Assembly: GCF_003858635.1 (NCBI RefSeq)
Contig: NZ_RQJO01000010.1
Span: 1-64,000 of the forward strand
From: Larkinella rosea
GTDB lineage: Bacteria > Bacteroidota > Bacteroidia > Cytophagales > Spirosomataceae
Reading direction: 5' to 3'
DNA length: 64,000 bases
Notes under the pieces: generated by a model
What the model was told of the DNA's origin: nothing
The model's database searches: none
What the model saw: the letters and a program-made list of their open reading frames with translations, nothing else
Part shown: positions 8,839 through 16,027 of the stretch, piece by piece
Numbering within the stretch: position 1 is the first letter of the stretch
Layout: every line of letters starts with the position of its first letter
Made by a program: the position numbers and the translations under genes

Positions 8839-9832
8839 AATCCGCCAAATATACCTGCCCACCCTGCCTTATCCATTCTTACTATTTCCCTATTTGCAAT
8901 AGAATAGAAGTTCCAACCGCTACCGCTCTCCGAACTCGTAGCCAATCATTTTAAAACACTTGGTTTAATCTTTATTCTACAGGTAAATGCCCCCAATTTG
9001 ACGACATTTGTCCCGAAAATGACAGCCTATTTGCGGGCAAGAAAGCATCTTTATCTCATTCATTAATCAGTAAGCATGTCCTATCTTCTCATCTAAGCTT
9101 ACGGGGATTATGCCTGAAGCCAAAAAAATAGCCTCTTACGGGGCTTGTGGTAACCGCCTGGCCGTGTCTGACAAATCAGCTGTTTACTTGAAGACCATCT
9201 AAAATCTTTTCCATGCTATTTTTCATCAATTCGACGCTATTTTTCATCAATTCGCCATATCGCAGTTGGATTGCATCGAATGGATGGATTGTTTTGAGAA
9301 CGACAATCATCGTTGCATCAAAAGCTAAGTGATTGTCTAAAATGGTATTTGGAATAAAGCCCTGAATAAGCGCTTGAAAGTCATTGTCGCTGATTGTAGC
9401 TACGCGGGCGAATTTGAACGAAATACACGGTGTGGCGGCCATCCGTTTAGGATTAACCAACGGCTATAAATATTTTAAATCAAAAAATTGGTAGGTTGCA
9501 ACGCCGTCTTGCCAGGTTAAATGCCTTTCGTCCTTTAAGTCGGTATTATGAAAAAATAACTTGGTCGGCCGGGAGCTTTGTACGACTCGCTTTTATTGAT
9601 CAGATACTACAATCAGTAAGCGAAAGTAAAACACATTCTTACTCTGGTCATTTAATAAAGAAACAGCGCTTTTTCTTTCAGATGTACAAATACGATAGTC
9701 TCTGGTACAATTACGACAATCATTCTACCATTACTGCATCAGGTTTGGCAAGGTTTGCAAATGGAGCATCCAACACATCCTAACAAAACGTAAGCATTAT
9801 TTAATCTATTTATCCAATCTCCACCATTCTTT
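8839..9832. other. Gene-poor stretch of about 1 kb
   Basis: AT-rich DNA without a gene I can support firmly. The only candidate with some protein-like character is a small minus-strand frame at 9176-9442, listed separately. A plus-strand frame at 9496-9783 starts with TTG and looks like chance. It may be decayed accessory DNA. Confidence 0.5.
9176..9442 (-). CDS. Small hypothetical protein, doubtful
   Basis: An 88-codon frame starting with ATG at 9442 (a TTG at 9460 would lengthen it). I do not recognise it. The C-terminal part contains a short internal repeat, ELMKNSVELMKNS, which is helical and coiled-coil-like; the repeat is also plain in the DNA around 9220-9255. It has no signal peptide, no nearby partner and no clear promoter. 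It may be a real small protein or a remnant. Confidence 0.25.
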   Translation of the reverse strand: MAATPCISFKFARVATISDNDFQALIQGFIPNTILDNHLAFDATMIVVLKTIHPFDAIQLRYGELMKNSVELMKNSMEKILDGLQVNS

Positions 9833-10177
9833 ATGAAATTCGGAACGAACCTGTGTAAATACCGTAAAGATAAAAAGCTATCTCAAGCCGAAATCGCCAA
9901 CCAGATAGGAACTCAGCAAAGTACCTACAACTCTTGGGAGAGCGACCGGACACCCCTGCCTGCGAAGTACTCAGTCAAACTTGCACATATATTAGACGTC
10001 GATATACTGGATCTTATTCCTCCGGAGTATAACCAGTTAGTCAAAAAAAGTGTGGTATTTAACGATGCTTTACATACGTACCTGATCGATTCCCAGAAGC
10101 AGATCACCCTGTTACAACAACGGCAGACCGAACAATTAAAAATAGAGAACGAACAGCTTCGCAACCAGTATTCATAA
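9833..10177 (+). CDS. XRE-family helix-turn-helix transcriptional regulator
   Basis: A 114-residue DNA-binding protein. Residues about 5-60 form a Cro/C1-type helix-turn-helix: LCKYRKDKKLSQAEIANQIG, then STYNSWESDR as the recognition helix, then a fourth helix with LAHILDVDILDLI. The C-terminal 35 residues (DSQKQITLLQQRQTEQLK...) are a predicted coiled coil, probably for dimer formation. It has no toxin-like neighbour, so it is more likely a stand-alone regulator than an antitoxin. It sits at the edge of gene-poor DNA in the accessory part of the window. Confidence 0.85.
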   Translation: MKFGTNLCKYRKDKKLSQAEIANQIGTQQSTYNSWESDRTPLPAKYSVKLAHILDVDILDLIPPEYNQLVKKSVVFNDALHTYLIDSQKQITLLQQRQTEQLKIENEQLRNQYS

Positions 10178-10634
10178 TAGAATCTTCAGGTACGATGGTG
10201 TTTTAAACCTTGAAATTATCGGTATTCTGATTGGAATTATCAACATTTTGGTTGGTGAAAATAAATCAATCCGCAAACTTTGTCAGACAGAATTGTTGCT
10301 TATTTCATATTCATAAATGTTAAATTTAAGCCACTTCCACCGGCTGATAACAGGCGAGTTAAGTAAGTAGCGTTGATCTGCTTAACACACTAATGACGCC
10401 TCAAATAGGATTTAAGGCAAGTGAACAGCGAATACCTCTGCCGGATAGAAATGCTTTTAGACCTATAGATTATATTCTAGTAAACTCTTTTTATAAATAT
10501 CTTTTTAACTCTTTTTGGCAAAAAGATAATTTGAAGACAACAAGGACCGCTACCCTAGACGTGTTTGGCGACCTCGACGGATAGACGGCCCTTGAATTAT
10601 AGTCCATTGTTTCCACAATAAACTTTTCAAAGGT
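10178..10634. other. Intergenic stretch without a supported gene
   Basis: 457 bases between the XRE regulator and the lipoprotein gene. A 63-codon frame at 10393-10584 is present but has no features of a known family and is AT-rich. I see no RNA gene or clear promoter; the region before 10635 presumably holds the promoter of the following three-gene cluster. Confidence 0.4.
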
Positions 10635-11765
10635 ATGAAAAATTCTTTATCAGTAGTCATAAGTACACTACTGTGTGCCGGATTGATGGTAGCCTGTCAA
10701 CCAAACATGATCGACGAGATCAAATCTGACAAAAAGGTACTCCAGCCATCAGAAAACAAGTATTTAGAGTTTTCTACTCAGGCCGAATTCCAGCAGACCC
10801 TCAATGAGTTAAGCCGGAAAACGGAAGATCAAATTGATGCTTGGGAAAGCAAAAAAGGTTTCATTTCACTTCGTAAACGTTTCAAAGAGGTAGTGGCAGC
10901 CGAAGAGAAAAATGCGGCAAATGGATTGGCTCCGCTCAAATCCACTGAAGCACAACGTTTTACGTCAGCCTATATACCGAGCGAAGAAGGAGGTATTGAG
11001 CCCAATTTAGTCGATTGGCGCATGATGCCTTTAGTGAACCCAGCGGGGATTGTGAAAGTGGGTAAAATGCTGCTTCAATATCGCAGAGCAGTTACCAAAT
11101 CCATCGTAGATGACCCTACTAAAGAGGGGGAACTGGCTTTACTCGAAAAAGCTACCCAATCGAACAGTGCTCTGCAATTACAAGTTAGTCCGGTAGTCAG
11201 TAGCCGACACTATCTACCCAATTCCAATGCCCGGTATACGACCCGTAGCTGCGAATCTGCTTCTGGGAGTCCTCAGGAATGGAAGATGATCGCTTACGAA
11301 GAAGTATGGGAATACGAAGAAGGTGGAGAAGAGTATCAGTGCAAATATGTCCTTAAATATAATTCGACGACTGGGGTGTATGAATACGTTTTAGAATGTG
11401 GGAATGTTTATGTACCCAATCTGAAACAATATTGTGTTCAGCTTAAAGTCCGGACATTGCAACGTGGTGCATTTGGCTCGTGGAACAATCGGTCTACGGG
11501 CACCCAAAAAGCAAGTGGCCAATGGAAATTAGCCACCGGAAGCGTATTAGCACCAGGTTGGAACAGCGGTAATGCAGGATATGTCACTGATCCTTTTCAA
11601 AATACCAACTATTCTGTAACCAATACCTCGGGATCAACATCGACGATGACCTGGACATTCCTGTACAGTACGAAGGCCTCAAGCGGTAATAGCAATATCG
11701 GTTTTGACCAATCGTCTTATCACGACCCATACTGGGACGGTTACAGTTGTCAGTGCCACATCTAA
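10635..11765 (+). CDS. Lipoprotein of unknown function
   Basis: A 376-residue exported protein with a lipobox ending LMVAC (Cys21), so it should be lipid-anchored, probably in the outer membrane. Residues about 45-80 (FSTQAEFQQTLNELSRKTED...) are helical and resemble the start of several uncharacterised Spirosoma-type lipoproteins. The C-terminal half is beta-rich and contains many cysteines (RSCES, YQCKY, LECGNV, QYCVQ and the C-terminal SCQCHI), which may form disulfides outside the cytoplasm. It is followed after 53 bases by a DUF4249 gene and a TonB receptor, with a hairpin in the gap, so it may be the third surface partner of that uptake unit. No family function is known. Confidence 0.8.
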   Translation: MKNSLSVVISTLLCAGLMVACQPNMIDEIKSDKKVLQPSENKYLEFSTQAEFQQTLNELSRKTEDQIDAWESKKGFISLRKRFKEVVAAEEKNAANGLAPLKSTEAQRFTSAYIPSEEGGIEPNLVDWRMMPLVNPAGIVKVGKMLLQYRRAVTKSIVDDPTKEGELALLEKATQSNSALQLQVSPVVSSRHYLPNSNARYTTRSCESASGSPQEWKMIAYEEVWEYEEGGEEYQCKYVLKYNSTTGVYEYVLECGNVYVPNLKQYCVQLKVRTLQRGAFGSWNNRSTGTQKASGQWKLATGSVLAPGWNSGNAGYVTDPFQNTNYSVTNTSGSTSTMTWTFLYSTKASSGNSNIGFDQSSYHDPYWDGYSCQCHI

Positions 11766-11775
11766 CTCAAAAGCA

Positions 11776-11799
11776 GACCGGTGCGTCGCCACACCGGTC
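11776..11799 (+). terminator. Hairpin between lipoprotein and DUF4249 genes
   Basis: A perfect 8-base stem (GACCGGTG and CACCGGTC) with an 8-base loop, followed by CTTTTCATTTT. It could be a terminator or an attenuator that lowers expression of the two genes behind it. The ATG at 11819 lies 19 bases further on. Confidence 0.6.
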
Positions 11800-11818
11800 C
11801 TTTTCATTTTACTTTCCT

Positions 11819-12826
11819 ATGAAGAAATTCCTTTTTCCTGCGTTGATGGCTGTTCTATCGGCTTGTGTACAAAGTGTTGACATTAAGGGGCCTGCTTATC
11901 AAAAAAAGCCAGTTTTAGTGGGTACACTCCACCCTGACAGTTTGTTAACCGTTCGGTTAAGCTGGTCTAAACCGACCAGTGGAACGGCTACAGCGGTACC
12001 TATTACGGATGCCCGGGTAATTTTTTCTCAGGATCGTATAGCCCTTGGACAGGCTAATCATTTGACCAATGGCAGTTATCAATTATCAATCAAGCCGACA
12101 GAGAATCATCTTTACGCGGTGTCAGTAACGTTGAGTAGCGGGCAAACTTTATTCGCTGAAGATTACCTGCCGCTTTGGCCTGCGGGACAAGTAATTGTCA
12201 GTGACAAAAAGAAAGATAATGTCAATGCGAATCCAGATATAACAATTCAACTCGATAGAGCCTTAGCCGATAGTTCTTTTTTGTGGATGGGCCTTTATGT
12301 GACTCAGTATTCTAGCTATGGATATCCTGATGGGTGCATAGTTAACGGGCAAATAAAAGAAGGATGTGTAAAGGATATTCGAAAACTATTGAAGTCGAAC
12401 TACATTACCACCCGGAGTGCCGTTTTGGACCCCTTCAACGGCTTCTTTGACGCGCTAATTAATAAAAACTCAAATAGTTCGCCAGCCCGGGTTCGCCCGG
12501 ATGTTTTCAATGCGAATCCAGGGTACGTTATCACGGTAGCCCCCTTAAATCAGGGAGAACCCTGGATACCTGAGCCAACGAATCAGGTTCCTCCCGGCGA
12601 AAATATACTGGAGTTATTTACGGTTGGTCCGGCCTATGATCGTTATCTTAAATCAGCAATAACTGGTTTCCAAAACCGACCCACTGACTTCGAAGGTGAC
12701 TTATTTAATCCCTTCGCGGAGCCTACCCCGGTTTATTCTAATGTAAAAAACGGTCTTGGCCTATTTGGTGCGCGAAACGGCCGCTACATTGTTTTGAAAT
12801 TGAACACCTCCAATGAGCTTAAATGA
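11819..12826 (+). CDS. DUF4249 domain-containing lipoprotein
   Basis: A 335-residue lipoprotein with a lipobox ending LSAC (Cys16). The ATG at 11819 is chosen because it starts the signal peptide; longer readings overlap the upstream hairpin. The sequence after the lipobox (KKPVLVGTLHPDSLLTVRLSWSK, DARVIFSQD) is the usual opening of the DUF4249 family, outer-membrane-associated lipoproteins nearly always encoded next to TonB-dependent receptors in Bacteroidota. Its stop overlaps the receptor start by four bases (ATGA), which predicts translational coupling. Likely an accessory or substrate-binding partner of the receptor; the substrate is unknown. Confidence 0.85.
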   Translation: MKKFLFPALMAVLSACVQSVDIKGPAYQKKPVLVGTLHPDSLLTVRLSWSKPTSGTATAVPITDARVIFSQDRIALGQANHLTNGSYQLSIKPTENHLYAVSVTLSSGQTLFAEDYLPLWPAGQVIVSDKKKDNVNANPDITIQLDRALADSSFLWMGLYVTQYSSYGYPDGCIVNGQIKEGCVKDIRKLLKSNYITTRSAVLDPFNGFFDALINKNSNSSPARVRPDVFNANPGYVITVAPLNQGEPWIPEPTNQVPPGENILELFTVGPAYDRYLKSAITGFQNRPTDFEGDLFNPFAEPTPVYSNVKNGLGLFGARNGRYIVLKLNTSNELK

Positions 12827-15192
12827 TGAAGTATTTCTTAAGCCGTTTTATTTATCAGAATTATTGGTTGTTACCATTTCTACTAGCGACAACGAGTTTC
12901 GCACAGATAACGACCGTAGCGGGCTATGTAGAAGATGCTTCAACGGGTGAGAGACTCATTGGCGCATCAGTGGTTTTAGGAACTGGCAACAGCGGGTTAA
13001 CAACAAATAATTATGGTTTCTTTAGTTTTCGGGCGAGCCCAAAAATCACTCATCTGACCGTTTCCTATGTAGGATACAAATCAGAGCACTATTCTCTCAC
13101 AAATCGGGCAACCAGAAGCCATAGCGATTCCGTATTGATTATTCGTCTTACTCCGGTTAATCAACAATTGAAGGAGATAACCGTCAAAGACTCCCAAAAT
13201 GGTAAAGATTCACCGGATGATCCACTTACGGGCCGCTTCATAATTCCTTTGGAAACGGTCAGGAAAGCACCCGCTTTATTGGGCGAGAATGACATTATCA
13301 AAACGATTCAATTATTGCCAGGCGTACAGGCCGGCACGGAGGGTACCATCGGTATCAATGTACGAGGAGGAAGCCCTGACCAAAACTTAATACTTTTGGA
13401 TGGTGTGCCGGTTTACAACATCAATCATCTGTTTGGCTTTTTTTCGGTTATTAATCCCGATGCGGTTTCCCATGTCGACTTTTTTAAAGGTAGTGTACCT
13501 GCCCGGTATGGAGGCCGATTGTCATCGGTGCTGGATATTACGATGAAAGAAGGGAATCAGCAACAGTGGAAAACAAGTTATGGGATTAGCCCTATCGCCG
13601 GGCGATTAACCATGGAGGGACCGCTAAAACCGGGTATATCGTCATTGCTGGTTTCGGGACGCGGCACCTGGTTAAGTAGTTTAGTCGCTTTGGGAACTAA
13701 AATAGCAGGTAGCGATAACAGTACCAACTTTGGATTTTATGACCTAAATCTAAAATGGAATTATAAGTTGGGATCTAAAGATCGGCTTTATGCCAGTTAT
13801 TACACCGGTCGGGATGGGTTACAAAATCGATTCAAGCAACAGGATTCAGATTACAGATATAGATTCAGATGGGGTAATCAGACCGCTTCAGTGCGGTGGA
13901 ATCACTTATTTGGACCGCGTTTATTTAGCAATACAACCTTATATTATACGCAGTTCGATTACCTGATTGATGAACGCTACCAAACGGCAATGGTCTTCCG
14001 GCAAACCGCTCAGTCAGGAATTCGGGATATGGCTTTCAAAGTTGACTTTGATTATACCGCTTCGGAGCGGCATGCAATGAGGCTTGGGACAAGTCTGGTC
14101 CGGCATCGTTTTCAGCCCGAAGTGCAGCAAACCCGCACCACCACTGGCGACACTAGTATAGCACCCACTCCCTATGCTTATAGGACTGAGTTGACTGCGT
14201 ATTTGGAAGATGATTTTTCGCTGAATGACAGGATACGATTCAATATGGGCTTGCACCAGGCTACTCAGTGGCTCAATGGGGGCGAAGTTTACACTTCGCT
14301 TCAACCCCGGTTCAGTGGTCGTTACCTGTTGACAGCCGGGTCATCATTGAAGGTTTCATATAACCGGATGACGCAATTTCTGCATCTTCTGACCAACTCA
14401 TCACTTGGTCTGCCAACTGATTTATGGGTACCTGTAACTACGAACATTGCGCCTGAAACAGCAACCCAATGGTCCGTAGCGTATTCTCGCACGTTTCTAA
14501 GTGGTTGGTCTGCCTCGGTGGAGAGTTATGTCAAAAAAATGAAAAATGTTCTTGAATACCGTGAGAATGGGTCTTTTTTGAATAGTACTACTACGCCCTG
14601 GTTTGAGCGTATTAGTATAGGTACAGGAAGATCGATCGGTGTAGAAACCTATCTCGAAAAAACGACCGGACAAACCAGAGGTTGGTTAAGCTATACTTTG
14701 TCGAAAACGACACGGCAATTCAGCGATATCAATCAAGGTCGGGAGTTTCCTTACAAATACGACCGGCGTCATAGTCTAAGTTTAGTCCTTACGCATGAAT
14801 TGCGGAAAAACCGTACTCTTTCAGCCACATTTGTGTACAACACCGGCACCGCACTGACCTTACCAACGTCAATTTACGAAGGCAGCCGCCCCACAGATTA
14901 CGTAGTGCCTACTCAGACAGATCTGCGATCGGAACGAGACTTTTATTCATTTTTTGGTGGTATTGGTGATATGAGTGAGCGCAATAATTTTCGAACTCCC
15001 TCTTATCACCGGCTGGATATTAGTTATCGAACTACGAAACAAAAACGCCATGGCACACGGAGTTGGATTTTTGCAACTTACAATACTTACAACCGTCTTA
15101 ATCCATTTTATCTCTATTATGATAATCAGCAGTTGAAAAAATTCAGCTTATTTCCAGTTATTCCTTCTATAACTTATCAGCGAGAGTTTTAG
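12823..15192 (+). CDS. TonB-dependent receptor with carboxypeptidase-like regulatory domain
   Basis: A 789-residue outer-membrane transporter that would use the TonB/ExbBD energy system to bring a ligand into the periplasm. Residues about 1-27 are a signal peptide ending SFAQ. Residues about 30-115 are a CarboxypepD_reg-like Ig domain (VAGYVEDASTGERLIGASV, YVGYKSE). The plug follows at about 130-235 (NDIIKTIQLLPGV, INVRGGSPDQNLILLDGVPVYN, RYGGRLSSVLDI), then a 22-strand-type barrel to the end, closing with ITYQREF. It is shorter than SusC proteins and pairs with DUF4249 rather than SusD, so the ligand is probably not a simple glycan; nothing in the sequence names it. Confidence 0.93.
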   Translation: MMKYFLSRFIYQNYWLLPFLLATTSFAQITTVAGYVEDASTGERLIGASVVLGTGNSGLTTNNYGFFSFRASPKITHLTVSYVGYKSEHYSLTNRATRSHSDSVLIIRLTPVNQQLKEITVKDSQNGKDSPDDPLTGRFIIPLETVRKAPALLGENDIIKTIQLLPGVQAGTEGTIGINVRGGSPDQNLILLDGVPVYNINHLFGFFSVINPDAVSHVDFFKGSVPARYGGRLSSVLDITMKEGNQQQWKTSYGISPIAGRLTMEGPLKPGISSLLVSGRGTWLSSLVALGTKIAGSDNSTNFGFYDLNLKWNYKLGSKDRLYASYYTGRDGLQNRFKQQDSDYRYRFRWGNQTASVRWNHLFGPRLFSNTTLYYTQFDYLIDERYQTAMVFRQTAQSGIRDMAFKVDFDYTASERHAMRLGTSLVRHRFQPEVQQTRTTTGDTSIAPTPYAYRTELTAYLEDDFSLNDRIRFNMGLHQATQWLNGGEVYTSLQPRFSGRYLLTAGSSLKVSYNRMTQFLHLLTNSSLGLPTDLWVPVTTNIAPETATQWSVAYSRTFLSGWSASVESYVKKMKNVLEYRENGSFLNSTTTPWFERISIGTGRSIGVETYLEKTTGQTRGWLSYTLSKTTRQFSDINQGREFPYKYDRRHSLSLVLTHELRKNRTLSATFVYNTGTALTLPTSIYEGSRPTDYVVPTQTDLRSERDFYSFFGGIGDMSERNNFRTPSYHRLDISYRTTKQKRHGTRSWIFATYNTYNRLNPFYLYYDNQQLKKFSLFPVIPSITYQREF

Positions 15193-15229
15193 GAACGGTC
15201 TAAACGACTCTCTATGAAACGGCCCGGCA

Positions 15230-15754
15230 TTATATTGATGACGTCCCCAGAGCTGACGTGTTGGGCACACGGGCTATCAGGAACGCACTGAATAAGGTAC
15301 CTTTTCCTTTAACTTGGTGAGGCTTGTTACTGCTTTCCTGCACTTCAATTAAATAAACATATCCACCATTTATCCTGATTGGATTTACATCAATGTTATG
15401 CGGCCGTGGATCAATACTATCAACTAACTTACTGACCAATACATCTCGATCGAAATATTCTAAAACTGGCGAGAGTGGACCAGTGCATATTTTACTCTTA
15501 AGATTGGTAGTTGATGGGGTTGATTCAGGAGCTCCCCATACTAATAATCCACCACTTGAGTTCAGAAAAGCAACCACAGTTTTAAAAACCCCGCTAATCC
15601 TTTCACTTTTGTCCAAACTTTTGGAATCTGCATACGATTTAAATTCTAAAGTCAACGACTCATCACGTTCGGCTTCGAAGAATTTTTCAAGATCATTTTG
15701 GTCTATGTCATGAAGTGCCTTGTGGAATAATGAGGTGGCAAAAGAAATATGCAT
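15230..15754 (-). CDS. AlbA_2 (Schlafen-like) domain protein, probably shortened
   Basis: A 174-residue protein whose residues about 25-155 match the AlbA_2/divergent AAA-4 domain: ESLTLEFKSYADSK at the start, NSSGGLLVWG in the middle and VYLIEVQESSNKPHQV near the end. These domains are found in putative transcriptional regulators and in defence-related nucleic-acid-binding proteins. Usual members go on with a YYxRxG-type strand and often a helicase-like or winged-helix C-terminus; here the frame runs instead into an unrelated ARVPNTSALGTSSI tail and stops. An alternative frame gives no better continuation. It lies next to tRNA-Lys, on the side where islands insert, and may be a remnant. Confidence 0.6.
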   Translation of the reverse strand: MHISFATSLFHKALHDIDQNDLEKFFEAERDESLTLEFKSYADSKSLDKSERISGVFKTVVAFLNSSGGLLVWGAPESTPSTTNLKSKICTGPLSPVLEYFDRDVLVSKLVDSIDPRPHNIDVNPIRINGGYVYLIEVQESSNKPHQVKGKGTLFSAFLIARVPNTSALGTSSI

Positions 15755-15769
15755 GGCTTTTCTCTATTA

Positions 15770-15781
15770 ACACAATTGTGT
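15770..15781. promoter_or_regulatory. Perfect 12-bp palindrome upstream of the AlbA-domain gene
   Basis: ACACAATTGTGT, 16 bases before the ATG at 15754 on the minus strand. It has the size of a dimeric operator. Function is inferred only from symmetry and position. Confidence 0.3.
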
Positions 15782-15794
15782 AAACCAATACAAA

Positions 15795-15824
15795 AAGAGG
15801 TTACAGCGAAAGCTGTAACCTCTT
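15795..15824 (-). terminator. Terminator of tRNA-Lys
   Basis: A 13-base perfect stem with a GAAA (plus-strand) tetraloop, followed in the minus direction by TTTTTG. It starts ten bases beyond the 3' end of the tRNA, so it should end that transcript. It also separates the tRNA from the AlbA-domain gene. Confidence 0.85.
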
Positions 15825-15834
15825 GATTTCCAAG

Positions 15835-15907
15835 TGACCCCGGACAGGTTCGAACTGTCGACCCACTGATTAAGAGTCAGTTGCTCTACCAACTGAGCTA
15901 CGGAGTC
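15835..15907 (-). tRNA. tRNA-Lys (anticodon CTT)
   Basis: A 73-base cloverleaf with acceptor arms GACTCCG and CGGGGTC, discriminator A, D-arm GCTCAGTTGGTAGAGC, anticodon arm ACTGA-CTCTTAA-TCAGT with anticodon CTT, and T-loop GTTCGAAC. The CCA end is not encoded. It reads AAG codons. It marks the change from AT-richer accessory DNA on the left to core-like DNA on the right. Confidence 0.97.
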
Positions 15908-16027
15908 GGGGTGGTTGGTAAACCATAACGCGAATGTACTTTGTTCCCTTACAAAAACAAATATGGGAGGCTTATGGCAAACCGGTAATCTGAACTTTTG
16001 ACGACAGAAAAACCGCCGGAAACCGAA

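Noticed and set aside
9496-9783. A 95-codon plus-strand frame in the gene-poor kilobase
   Set aside because: Starts with TTG, has no motif, signal peptide or partner; cannot be told from chance in AT-rich DNA.
10393-10584. A 63-codon plus-strand frame before the lipoprotein gene
   Set aside because: AT-rich, no family features and no evident promoter; not supported as a gene.
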